In this document: piece after piece, positions 34,701 through 48,500 of the stretch
Layout: each line of letters begins with the position of its first letter
Position numbering within the stretch: position 1 is the stretch's first letter
NCBI GenBank assembly: GCA_031216445.1
Contig: CM062202.1
Coordinates: 15,162,501-15,226,500 of the forward strand
Source: Lateolabrax maculatus
Lineage: Eukaryota; Chordata; Actinopteri; Acropomatiformes; Lateolabracidae
DNA: 64,000 bases
Direction of reading: 5' to 3'
Translations under genes and position numbers: made by a program
Notes under the pieces: model-generated
What the model saw: only the letters and a program-made list of their open reading frames with translations
Database searches by the model: none
What the model was told of the DNA's origin: nothing

Positions 34701-37700
34701 CAGTTACAAGGTCTGTCCATTTAACAAAGACAGACTTTCACCTGTTACCTTTTTTCCCCTCTTCTTGTGTGTCTGTACTCTGTCTGTGCTAGTGTCACAA
34801 TTTAATCTGCAGCAATGCTTACCTTTTCTTCCTGCCAGAGTTTCTCTGTCTGAGTTTCTCTGCAAAGTGTGAGCACTGTCTAGCTTTTAGACACAGGTGT
34901 AGAGGGACTACTGTCTCATATGATCCAGCCCCTCCCTCTTTTGTTCCATGAGAATTTCACTGGCTTATATGAAGGTCATGTGATCTCGCTGGTAGAAAAA
35001 TCCATCACACACAGCAAGCTGAGTTGGCCATAACAATAGTGTGTGTGTGTTTGTGTGTGTGTGTTTATCCATTCCTAAGTCATTGTGTTTAGTCATCAGA
35101 TTTCTGTTGACACAGTAAACTCTACACCAGTGCAGAACAAAGCAGATGTGTGTTTTGTATATGAGTTGATAACCCAAGTTGGTCTCCTGGACATAAAAAT
35201 ATACCCTATGGAAATAATAACCTTCAGGTGTTGTCCTCAGGTGTTAGCACCTCAAATAAAAATCAACACACTCTTATCAAAGCTCTCCACTGGGAATGGT
35301 TACTAAAGACCCTTAAAACTGAAATACATACACTGCATGCTTCTATGTTTATTGCTTTTCTTATGAAACCTCCACTTATTAGTTTTCTGTTCATCAACTT
35401 ACTTACATATATCTAATATGTAACGTAAAATGTAACGTAGTGCTAATGTGAGGCACAGCTGTGCTTTGCTGATGTTTGGTAAAGAATAATCTTTGCAAAG
35501 TTCTCCATCTTAGTTTAGTGTCTTAGCATTTTAACTAATCAGCACTACACAGAAGTACCGCTGAGGCTGATGGGAATGTCGTTACTTTTGCAGGTATCTG
35601 GTCATAAACCAAAGTACAGGACAAATGAAAATGTTGAACTGATGATCCATTTTGCATTGTGGGACTCTTTTTAGTGTGCAAGTTACATACACTCAAATAA
35701 GGAGGGTAACTGTTGTGGCCTATTATTAGCTGGTATAGCCACAAGGCTTAGTGTTAATTAATTCCCCCTAGAAGTAACAAATCATTTTCCAGTACTACTG
35801 TGCAATGACAATACTTGTATTGTCGGACAGAGCCATGGAATACATAACAGTGGGAGGGACAGATTCAGTGTGATGGAGAACAACTTGATGTCCAGTTTTA
35901 TATTGTGAAGTTTGGTGACAAGGCCATAGTTTTGTTGGCTGCATGTTTGTTGTGTTGTGTCACTCTTATCCACTTTGCTCCATTGATTTAAAAGCACACT
36001 GCACTACATCAGGGCCAATTCCATTTCATAACTGAAGTAAAATGACCAGCATGTATTTCAGTAATAACCCAATGAAATATCACCAAAAATACATCTCAGT
36101 GTGCATACAACTACTGCTGAGATGCAGACCAATGGCTGATTTTATTGGTCCTGGAGGTAATAACTGTGAAAGTGATATTTTAATGAAGGCAGTGGCTGCC
36201 TGGGGGCCTTGAGGGTTCATAGCTTACAATATTTTATAGTCACATTAATAAAGTTGAGTGAAATGAATAAAGCTCTCACTGTTTTTCTGTGCTTTCCTCT
36301 GCAGCTTACTATTCACAATCCATTCATTCCTTCTTCTCTCTCTGACCATCGGTCACTTCTTGATCTCTCCCTAATCAGTAAACTGCTGTTAACAATCCCT
36401 CCTACTGTTTTCCTCTCCTTCATTTCCTTTGTTGCACCTTGTTATTATAATCCCTCCTTCTTTGCCGCTGTCAGTCCCTTAAGGCTCCAGTGCACTCCCA
36501 AAAAAATCAAAAGCTGTTGAACTGCTGTCAAATGCCTGAATACTCAATGTGCCTCCTGGTCTGTTCTTTTGATGACACCCACGCCAGATGGAGGAGTTTT
36601 CAGCAAGTCTAGCCTGAAACTGATTTATCTTATAAATAAGTCACGGGAAAGTTGAGAGAAAACCTTTAAAAAATGCATGCCCAAAGGACACATAAATAAA
36701 ATCCCCAAAAAATCACGTAACATTACCAACTACTTGCAGGTAATTAGGCATTTGGAAATGTTTTATCAGAAACATTTGGCTTGGATTAAATCTAAACTTA
36801 ATTTTGTTCACCATTTTGTCTGTGCAAACATGCCAATCCTAATATTTTTGCAGTATACTGTGGCCCTACATTATATTATTCTATGTTCTCTGCAGTTTTT
36901 CACAACCCCCCGTTTTTCTCACCTCTGCATCCAATTTTACTTCAGCTTTATCACTCTGACGCTACTCACTCCTCACCTCTCCCTCTCACCCTCTCCTCCA
37001 CATTACACCACCTCTTCTTTTTCTCAGCTGACTCTCTCCCCTTCTCTCATTTTTACAGTAATTGTCTTTCTAACACTCCCCCTTTCACTGCACAACTCCT
37101 CCTATCATTCCTCCTCCTCTCCAGTTATCTCCTCCTAGATTGGTCTCCCCCTCATTCTTCAGACTTTCTCTCACTTTCTCACACTCAGCGTCTCTCTCAA
37201 TTTCTCTCTGGTGTTAGCTGTGAGCTGCAGTATCATGTGAGCAGAGTTTCAAGTGCTTCCAGTGGAGCAGACTGACTATGTTTAGTCCTGCTGACAGACA
37301 GACAGACAGACACACACACACACACAACCACACACACACACACACACACACACACCTCTCCCCACAAAGGGATTACACTCCTAGTCATGGACGTACACTC
37401 TCCTCCCCGTATACCCAATGGAGACAGAAACACACACAAAGGCACAAACATAAATGCACATAAATATCCATAAGTAACGTACACATCCAGTCACACACAC
37501 ACAACAACAACATAGCATATAAGGCATTATTGATTGTGCATGATTAAAAGTTCGATTTAGTTTGGGATGTAAGTTTTATCAAGTCCAATTTAAGGGAAAA
37601 ATATCAATGAAACTCATCAGGGTTATTTAAAGGAATGCTTCAACATTTGGAGAAATGCACTTATTCACTTTCGTGCAGAGAGTGAAGTGAGAAGATCAAC

Positions 37701-39234
37701 ACCACTGTTATGTCTGTATGGTAAACATGAAGCTACCACCAGCAGCCGGTGAGCTTAGCTTAGCAAAGGGACTGGAATCAGGAGGAGACAGTTAGTCTGG
37801 CTCTGTCCGCGGATGACAAAATCCACCTACGAGAACCTCTAAAGCTCATAGATTGACTCGTTATATCTTGTTTGTTTAATTCATATAAAATATTAGTGAG
37901 CTTCACATGTTCTGGTAACTGTTTTTTTTTTTTTTACCTTTATACAAATCCAGAATAGTTGTTTCCCCCTGTTTACAGTCTTTGTGCTAAGCTTGTGCCA
38001 AACTATTTGTTTTTGGTGGAACACTGTATAGGGTGGGAAAAATGGCAATCCACTACTGCCAGTTATGAGGGAAGGGGGATGTGGAAGTGCCTAGAGTCCA
38101 CCTCCTCTCCCCTGACATGCATACAGTATGCACACACGCTCATAAACCATATGAAGTGATAATAAGGTCCCTTCGGGCTTCAGATCCGTACTCAGTCTAT
38201 CTTGCCATTAAAGCTTGGGGTCATGAAATAAAAACTGCGAGTTGTGTGAGGGCTACATCAGTATTCCAGTAGGTAAGTGGGGCATTTTAAGAGGCTGTAA
38301 CTAGCGTGACAGATGATTAGGCAGCAGAGCTGAGGTCAATTATCTTGCACTTTACATCATTCAGGAAGTGATTTGTCAGAAGAACTGTTCTAGCTGGGTG
38401 GTTTTTACTCATAATGAAATCATAAAGAATGAAAAGTCTATTATCATGAGTCAGTGCCGAAGAGCTTTTAAATTCCATTTTTGAATGTGTTTGATTGTGT
38501 TTGTGAAGCGCAAGAAGAAAAACTGTTGGGAAGATAGTAGTTTAGTGACTAACATACAGTGACACAATTCAGTGGTCTAGTGGTTTTCATTTGAAGTGGG
38601 TAAAACAGACCACCATGCATGCAACACGAACCAGCTACGACTTAGGTTGTGTGGTGAGAAAGGACTCTTCTATTTCTGATTTGTAGGTGTAAGATTTGCA
38701 CTTTCCAGCCAAGTCAAAAACTGCTGCAAATTTGATAATTGCTGATAGGAATCCTTTATGCATGCACTGTATGGATTTATGGATTAGTTGTTCATTAATT
38801 CCTTAATTAATTCCTCCTGTGTTTTCAAATTTCATTAATGAACGGTCTGTTTTTGTGAAAACAGGACGAGTTCTGCTGGCTTGGCAAGAAAGCAGCAACG
38901 CACGCACAGTGAGGGGAGGTGTCTCACCGACAGTGAGGGATCGTGGGAAGTGTAGCTGGCCCAACGTTCATTCTCCAGCTCCTCCATCACCTACAGCATG
39001 CACAGAGAGAGTGGGGGGGTTTATACACATACTGCAAACAAGCACACTCACACACGCATACGGCACTACACAAACTGGAATTCATGCATGAAAGGATTTA
39101 AATACACACACACACACACACACCAAGGGTTGCATGTATGAATGCACTCCCACACTGTTTCACACTGGCTTGAATGAACTAAGTCAGGCAAGGAGAAGGA
39201 GAGGCGCACACACACGCGCACACACACACACACA

Positions 39235-39276
<42 letters not shown>

Positions 39277-42200
39277 AGGTAAACATCTCCAACAATCACA
39301 ACTCACCTGGTTCATGGCGCTCTTCAGCCAGGTATCCACAGCGACCCCCACTTGCCGCAGAAGGTCCAACCGAGCCTCAGCTTTTAACTTTATTGTCTTT
39401 GGAGAAAGTAGGGATAAGGAACGTTAAGATTATCAAATATATTACTGGCCTATACAGTTTTTCTCACATTAGTCTTACAATGAACATCACACTTTTATAG
39501 TTTTGAGAAATTATTCATTTTATTTAAAATAGGAACCTGTTTGTAACGTGTCTGACTGCCCTAATTATGGACACCGGAGTAAACCATTGTCCATATCACT
39601 ACTATCACCTGCTGAGTAAAGAACTATCATAACTAGTAAGAATGATGGACACAACTATGAATATAAGAGGTTGTAAAGAATTTAATTTTAATTTAAATCA
39701 GAGGTGGAAGCCTAATGTCTCACTGTGGGTCAAGAGTACCAGCAGGCCTCTTACACCAGCCATATGAAAGCAGGTATTAACCAGCCTTATTACTAGGACT
39801 ACAATGGTCACAATTAATTTGGTCTCGAGGGTTGCATAGGTGTCAAAACATCCTGCTTTATATTTAGTCAGTAGCAATGGAAAACCACCCCCTCATACTA
39901 GACATCTGCAAAAACACAATAAAGATTATTTTAACCATGATGCTGAAACAAAACAAATACACTGCAATAACAATAAAATTTGCTTAGCAAACATCACTAT
40001 ATACAGTAATCACCCCGATGGGAGCCATTTCTCATGTATAATGGGGTTTTGAACTGATGCAGGGAGAAGACTATGAGTGAGTCTGTATACCACAGCAAAC
40101 AATGCAATAAGAAACTCTCTCTAGTCATGATACACCGCTCTCAATCCACACAGTATAATTTATTAAACTATTCAAGTTGAAGCTTGTAGCCATCTTTAAA
40201 TCTTAAATGGAAAATCATTTTCATTTATTATTCTTTTTTTGGCCTGTCAGCTGTATTAGATCACATGCAGCACAGTTCAGTGACAGAGTGAGGATGTGAA
40301 CTGGATTTGCAGCACAAAATGTGGTGAATCTGTGTCATGTAGTCTCATAAGTAGCAAATTGTCAAAATGTGCTGTACTTTCTTTTAATGAGCTGTGAACA
40401 CTGGACATGTTTTAGACATTTCCTAATGAGACAATATGAACAGGCTATAACTTCCAGTATGGAAAGCCCTGAGATTTACCTTCAATCTGTCTCACCTCCT
40501 CAACTCTCTTTCATCTCTGATCTTTTGTCTTTTTTGCTCTCTCTCTCTCTCACTGTTTTCATCAATTTCCTCTTTCATTACCCTCTTCTTTCCTTTCTCA
40601 CTGATGCTGACAGAGCAGATTGATAGCCGATAGCTCCCTCCCACAGACAGCCAGACAGACAGACACACACTGTCAAGACAGACTTCCCGGCTTTGATCAA
40701 TAAAGACCTGAGCCCCTTAAGTGCCTCCATTTTTTTTCTTCCTGTTAACAGCATCCAACAAATGCTAAAGGGCAGTACCAGCCTTGGCTGCTGCTGCTGG
40801 ACCATAAACGCACCAGACTAAATAAGAGAAAAGTTAAAACGATGGCCAATACGTATTCAGACCTCTGTGCAGATCACTGGTGGATAGACTGTATAACCTC
40901 AGACTGGGCAGCTCTAATAAACAACAGAAAAAAATTTAGAAAAAATACATGGAGAGATAGACAGGCAGAGACATACGGCAGGAAGAAAACTCTTGAATTA
41001 TTCTGAATTATGGGATCACCTTTTTTTAAGTAACTAACTGTAATTGTTTACAGTACAATACAGTTCCTACTGTTCATTCACAATGATCCAGCTAAACAAA
41101 AAGAAGTACCATGAGTTCATACATAACATGTGCACTGTGTTTTAATAACCAAACATATGCTACATGCCCTTATGATTGTGTCCCTGTTCTATTTCCCAAA
41201 GGTATTAATATGCCAATGCAGATAAAATTGTGCTTAGATTATGATTAGATACTTCCAATCAATATTCCAATCCTTACTAGTTTTGTTGCTTGTGCTGGAA
41301 AGTGCTTGGAAGCACAATCTTGTCTCTATATTGATGCATCTTCTGTCTGAAGGGTTTTGATGCCACGTGTTAATGAGGCCAGCTTGTCTGGTGAAGCCAG
41401 TTTCAAACAGCCTTCAACAGCTCATTAGCATGGAGACAGCCTCTTGCCTCAACTGTTCTCACTCTCTCATCCTCTAAGGACTCCTCAGAAAGAGACAAAC
41501 AGCAGAGAAGAGGCCAATAATCATCTGATATATATGTGGGAAATTTCAGATGGAACTCTTGCTGGATTTGAAAGTATGGTTTGAGAGTGGAAAGGTAAAA
41601 ACAAAAGTGAGTTTGCCACTAGCTTTAATATATATATATACACTTTAGGTAAAGTTTGTATACTGTACTTATATCTGTATATATCTGTATGAAATGCAGT
41701 ACAGATGCCATATACTTATACCTCTAACTCTCTGAGTTTGAAATCACCTTGTTAGCAGTATTTCTTTCCCTCAAGACAATGTGAGGGACAAGACATGTGT
41801 AACACTTTATCCTAATATCTTTTTTCTCCCCTTCATGTCTGAAGCATGTTGCTCTATTAATAATGAAAGCTCCAGTAGAGTACACAGGGCTAGCCTGGGG
41901 CAGGCTGTCAATATATATAATTTATATAAGAATATATAAGGCATTTAGTTTTATGTTATGAACATTTTCACTTGACTTTTATCACAGCATGTATCACTGA
42001 ATCATGCAGATATTTTTTTGTTGTGGTAAAAACTATTCAAGTAGTTTCAGAAAAAAGCCATCTAGAGTCTTTTATCAAGCACTCAGGCAGAGGCCATAAA
42101 ATCAGACTGGCATTTTTAGAGAGCATAGAATATATAACTACTCTTTCTCTCAGTATTTATTGATTCCATTCAAACAGGCGAGAAAAAGAGGATCCTTCTA

Positions 42201-45200
42201 AAGATTAAGGTGCGTACTGTTGAACACTGCAGAATAGATTCAAAGGCATAAAACATCAACAGTTTTATTTCTTTTACTTTTGTTGCTCCTTTTTATTAAT
42301 CTGTGACAAAAAAACACATTTGGTGTGACAGAAGAGTTTGAACTTTAGGTTTGTGCAACTTCTTGAACATATATTTTATTCCACAGATCGACTCACTGTA
42401 TATGAGTTGTCTTTTGTACAACTAGTTCTCCATCATTTTCTTGCTAACAAGGTTTTGAAAAAGCTACTGTGAGATACTTGGGATGAAGATGGGCCAAAGA
42501 CGGGACTTCATGTAAAAGGAAAGAATGGCTATCCAGATAATGCTGTAATCAAATCTGGATAATGTCTTTTGTACTGCTTTCACTCCCCTTTTAATTCTGG
42601 GATAAGAGCTCTGTGATGAAGCCATTTGTAGCAAATGAGCTCATAAAATATTTATCATCTTACTCAAGGTAATGCGGGCCTGGAAGAGCAAAGAATAGCA
42701 GAAACACAGCAAGAGAGACTGAAACCGAGAGGAAGACGGAGAGGGTGGAGTAGGAAAAAGGTGTGGTGTGTTGTGGTCATGTTTGCACTTTGCGATGAAA
42801 AGACGATGTAGAAAGTGAGACCATAAGCAACTGATAGTGTGGCTGAAATATTCTTGCAGTGTAAGGTAGACTGAAATAACAGCATATCTATCGAAATAAA
42901 AGCAGTCCAATTAAATAAGATATGCTTAACCGATCATTTGTGAAAATACCAAAATATAGGGAAATAATGATCACACATAGGGTAACACCAGAAGTGAAAT
43001 GTTTCTTTGACCAAACCTGACAGCAGAGGGTGCCAGATATGTGAAAGCCTGATAAGAAAAGTAGCATGGAGGCAAAGAGGCAGTGTCAGGGAGAGAATGA
43101 GCTCAGCAGAGTGAAGGAAGAGAATGAAATTGGAGAACAGAGATGAAAAGAGCACCAATATGGAGACTTAGGAAGATAACAGAGACAGAATCGAGTTGAG
43201 AAGGATAACAGACTATGCAGTGATCTCATTCAGTGTGTGACAAGTTGAATCTGTGAGAATCGATACATAAATGATAGATATCTTTACAGGTGGAAAGACA
43301 GGGAGTGTGAACAGAAGATGAGAAAGAGGCAGAAAAGGAGGGAAAGACAGAGGAGTCGAAGAAAGAGCTAAAAGACGGCAATCATAGTGTTAGATCTGAA
43401 ACTTAAGATATTATAGCTCAGATGTTAGTCGCTGTATTGTACTGTCACGGTGAGGTATTGAGAAAGACACAAGCAACTGTGTTTAAACCTCTAAACCGAA
43501 TGCAGCAAAACCATCCAGCTTTGTGGATAAGAACGGCGATTGATTTGACATCTCCTGCGATGTGAAAGGTGCATTGATCGATCCGGGACCATGTTTGTTA
43601 ATTGCACCCTGCCGAGCAGATGAGCAGACTGAATGCCAACAGCCACTGTTTGCATTTAAAATATTTACCAACTAATTAGTCACTCAGCCCAAACACTGGG
43701 TTGAGGAAATATGGGACGGCAACAGAGGGCTTGCTTGCAAGGCTAATGCTGCATTGATGGTATAGCAGGAAGTGAGTCTACGACGATATGCAAAATTAAC
43801 TACTTTACAGTGTATATTTTATATATAAAAAAAAAAACATTTGCCATTCACTATAAAGCCATTTTTCATTGAACCCACTTTTCTCTGTTTGTTGTGACTA
43901 GTCACACTGACTTCATCTTTTTTAATTTCAGAAGAGAGGAAACATCCATCTATACATCTATCTATGCTCCACATCCACATATCCTGTGCATGTTACTAGA
44001 GGATGGACCCTTGCCTTGGAAGGGAGGAAACTTGTTTAAATGCAGACACACATCAGTGCCAAGGGATCATATCCTATTATTCATCCTCTGTTAAATAGCT
44101 TTGTGAACAAAAATAACTGTAGACAATCTGAGTCACAGACCTCAGCTTTGCGTATGTTTTCTTTGGTGTCTTCTATCTTCATCTCCAGATCTATTCTGCC
44201 CTGCTCTGTGGGGGGCAGGCCGTGGCTCTCACACTCCTCCAGACACTGAAAGCAACAAACACAAACACATAACTTGATTAGAAAAAGTGTTTCTGTGTGT
44301 TAGATATCCACACATTGCATTTCTAAAATGGGCATTTGTGACAAATGTGAGTGTGTGTGGGTGTCCATCTTACTCTCTTGTAATGTATGATATTTTTGTG
44401 TTCTCTGGCGACTCTGGTTGCCCATTTCCTGGCCTCCTTGTTCAAACTGTGCTCCTCCGTCGTCCCCGTCTCCGACTCCAGCTGACGACTCTAATATAGA
44501 CAAACACACACATACATACATACCAGACAGGCATGGGTAAACACACACGTGCCCAGCCACACACACACACCAGCACGGCAGACACACATACACACAAGTG
44601 CACACATAAGTACACTGTCGGTGATAAAAGCACAGGGTGTGTGATATGCAGAAGCTGTTAATTAAGCTAAAGAAAGTGTGAGAGAAAGATTTCCTTCTAA
44701 CATAATTAATACAACGTGTGTTGCAAAGCTCTATTGTTGTCCTCTTGGAACAAAATAGCTGCTATTAAAACCACATGTGAAAGAGCGTGAGTGTGTGTGA
44801 GAACGTCTGTGTGAGTGTGTGTGTTTGGTGTGCAGTACTAAGTGAGAGACCAGGAGGTGCGTAGCAACAGGCCTTTTTGAACATTTTTTTTTTTTTTACA
44901 TACAAAAGCACACATGTGGGCCTGTTGAAAAATTTGAATGGCTTTCCAATAAAACATTGATCAGTTATAAACATGTGGTAACCATGAGACTAATGTATTA
45001 AATGTGCCTTTAAATTCCAAGTTTACACACAGAGTCACTGATCAACCGACAAAACCATCATACATTTTATTTTAAACATTTTTTCTTAAAGGCCCTGAGA
45101 ACTTATTTCAATCAGTTTTTTATTATGAATAATGGGATCCAACATGAACGCATCTTTGATTCTATGCCAAAGTTAAAACAGTTTTGCTTATTTCAGACAG

Positions 45201-45497
45201 GATATTTCTGTATTCTTTTTTTCTCTCTGCTTTTCTCGCTAGTATTTCAGGGCTTTAAAGGAACAAGAAATGAAGATCACTATTGTCCAAAAAGTGTCAC
45301 TTCAGTTCAGTCTTCTAATTTTCGGACTGCAGGAAAAAGCACAAAACACATACAGCTCATTTCCATGCCACTAATCAAAACTGATTTGGTTAGCTGTCTT
45401 AAATGTTTGATAAAAGTGGAGACATGTCCTTTTATCCTTTTCTTTTAATCTTTATATACATATATATACACCATATAAACATTAAAAGTAAATCTAG

Positions 45498-45530
<33 letters not shown>

Positions 45531-48500
45531 GCTCATTATTCTCAAACAATATGCCATCTGTACATTTGCTGCTTTCTCCCGTTGTTTCTTTATTAAAATC
45601 AATTTCTCAAAATATCACTTTCATGGTACCTGGCCTGCTAATGATTTTCTTTTTTACTTGTTTACAAATGTGACTCAGAGTTGATCATTTCATTGAATAC
45701 CATGAACCATGAATACCGTGAATATGGGTCATACAAGGTTAAGAGAAAAAAAGATGCTTTTTAGTATGTGTGTAGCTCTGTAAATTTGTTGGGCAAGTTG
45801 CTTCATTTCTTTTAAACAATCTTTTAACCTGTGTCCCGTATTTATGCAGTCATCCTCATTCGGATTTGTCAGCCTAAAATCAATGCAAATGCTAAACTTC
45901 CATCTCTGTTTTGTGGAAATAAGTGTTCCTAATCTTTAAATAGTGTTGATAAATTCTGTGGCACATATCAGTAGCCTATAATGTTTCAAAAACGAGCAAA
46001 AACGACCTGTGCCCAGGATATACACAGACTCAGTGTCACTAATGTGTGTTCATAGACCTGAAAAGGCTGGGGTTCCCGTAATCTGATAATAAAAGTGTGT
46101 TCCCCATACTAAAGTACAAGGTATTTTAATTGCAAGTTTCTATGCATATCATATCTATTAATTATGTGCTGCTTCAGTAACAAGAGGGCATAAATCTGGC
46201 TAAGTATAGGTGTGAAACGAAGAGTATTACATGGGAGATTTACAGCTTAATTACATTCAGGCAAGGGAGCATGGCAGGGAGTTAAGGCACGGAGGCAGAA
46301 AAGTAGATTTGAACAGTGACACTAAACTGACGTGTCGTGGAGAGAGTTAAGCCAAATTCTTGCCCTGATAGTTTGCTAAAATTATTGGTATAATGTTAAT
46401 GTGGTGAACAGAGTAAATAAGAGTTTCTTTCAGGTGGCCTTGCAGCATCTACAATGTGAACACTGGCATGCGTAATACTTTGAATCTTCTCCTTGCCTGT
46501 GACCTTTCAGTGACTTTCTGTGATGCTGTTTGTTTAGATACTACATTCTGTATATCAACTTTTTGTCTAACCCCAAAGCATGCTGGTAAGCCCCTAAAAA
46601 AGTCAGGGGGCACCTTAAGATGTTCTGCTGGTCAATGTGAAACAGCTGATATGCTAGTTAACTGTGAGCCAATATAGGACATTAAGTGTCATGTGCAGCA
46701 CAGTACAAAATAAATCTTTTTTTTATTTTCAATTATCAGGAAGTAGTGGGGATCTTTAGCAAATATGCCCTATGTTAATCAAATTGCATTCTAAATGTGT
46801 AATTTATTAAATGATAAACATTTAGCAACTACTGTAGATGTGATAACAGGCAAAATTATGGTTAGTCAGCAAGCCAGCTAAGGGAAATTTGAAGTACAGC
46901 ACAGTGAACTGTGATCATACTGTACTTCAATAACAACCTCCACTGTCATAATAACAGTCATTTAGAGTACTGTATAGAACAACTGTGTTATTCTGAAACC
47001 ACAGGGATGAAGGGGTGAGAATAAACTGTGTCAAAGTTAGTCGTTGTCTGTGTGAATGGGAAGTACGGAATATGCTTGTAGGAAAGTGCAAGTTTAATGT
47101 GTAATCTTCGTATTTTTATGAGTTTAAGGTGCAAATCATGTAATCGTCTCTAGTTTGATTCCAGCTGAGGACTCTTGTTCTATGTCATCCCCTTACTCTT
47201 ACTCCTATCATATTACTGAAAAGACAAAAATACCAAAAAAGCTCTCAACCCAATGATGTTTTTGCCACAGTAACAAGCTATTACTGTCTTTTCTAATGCA
47301 GGTTTGCATCATTTCAAACAAGTCATAAGCTCCCATTGTTTTCTAAGAGAAAAGATCTCTCTGCACAGCTTGCAGGGACGTACTGCTGTCTTGACTAATA
47401 TAATGCATCACGTTACACGTGTATCACACTTAAGTCACGGCAGCAGTATTTCTATGTGAGCTGTTTTAATGGATTTTTAAAAGCAGTGGGAGTCTATGAC
47501 TCCAGGGTGTCTGCACAACCTGCAGTAGAACAGACAGAAGTGTCTTCTGACTGTGACAAATTACTTGCTATTATTAGACTTTTTGTGTGCATTATTGGAA
47601 AAAATAAAAATAAATTACAGGCGTTATCTTAATAAACCAACAGGGTAAATGTGTGTACAGGTAAAGAGCTGCTTGTAAACCAGCCTATAATCTGTACATC
47701 CTTAATCCAATTTAGTTTTAGTCTTAGTTTTAGGATTATTTAACATGCAGTACTTGTGCAGCCAACATTTACTGTTTTAGAGGTTTCTGTTTGCAGATGT
47801 GCAGATGTGTGCAGTGGTTTGGTAAGGGTGAGCTAACACAGAAAACAAAGAAAATATAAACACCCAAACAACAAAAAGAAAAACAAAAGAAGTGCAGAGG
47901 CAGTCATTCTGACTGCAATGATTTTGAACCCATAACACACAACAGATATGCAAACAAAAATCACACACACCAAACATTTGACTCATTAATCTATTTATCA
48001 GGAGGGTGATGATAACATAGTGAATCTCAGATGATGATGCAACAGCAACACGGTTACGGCATCTGATGAGTCACTTGCTGCTGGGACTGCATTGCTCATC
48101 AACACATGACAGTACGACAGCATTACAGTGCTGTGAAGCCACTGTCATAACAGTGGTATTCAGTAATCCACCAAATGTGGCTCTGTTTCATTATTATGGA
48201 GCAACTAAATAATGCAGTAGTAACATCTCATACAGTAGTAATGATACGGCAACAAAAATAATTAGCTTTATTTTACACTCTAATAGATGGGTTTCCTGTT
48301 TACAGTAGAAACGATCAAGGATGCACGTGCAGCCGGTGGGTAGAAAACTCATTGCTACGATGTCATGATAATTGAACCTATTTATAAATAAAGTAACTTG
48401 TTGGAAACCAGTAAAATTACTGTTGGGTGAAACTTGTACTTGCATTTCCAAAACCTTTTTACCACATGCCACCTTTGCTAGACATCTATCAGCTAATGTG

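Larger units (their letters stand above)
34267..38927 (-). other. Large fchsd2 intron (4.7 kb)
   Basis: Intron between the exon ending VTDPSLS-like SHDPSLS (38928) and the exon starting GTVDLDREE (34266). It holds a (TG)n run at 35040-35065, a pyrimidine-rich stretch at about 36960-37200, a (GACA)n/(CA)n compound microsatellite at 37295-37355 and the palindromic repeat at 37630-38005. No coding exon supported. Confidence 0.7.

Noticed and set aside
36677..37138. 153-codon + strand frame in the large fchsd2 intron, with 36883-37275 overlapping
   Set aside because: Serine/leucine/threonine-rich product of a CT-rich tract; no recognisable domain, and it opposes the host gene.
37233..37484. Frames made of alternating V/C or H/T residues, also at 39066-39427, 44300-44633, 50045-50440 and 53027-53373
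   Set aside because: They are translations of CA/TG microsatellites, not proteins.
37307..39270. Regular repeats resembling a CRISPR array
   Set aside because: They are simple dinucleotide microsatellites without spacers, in a vertebrate gene.
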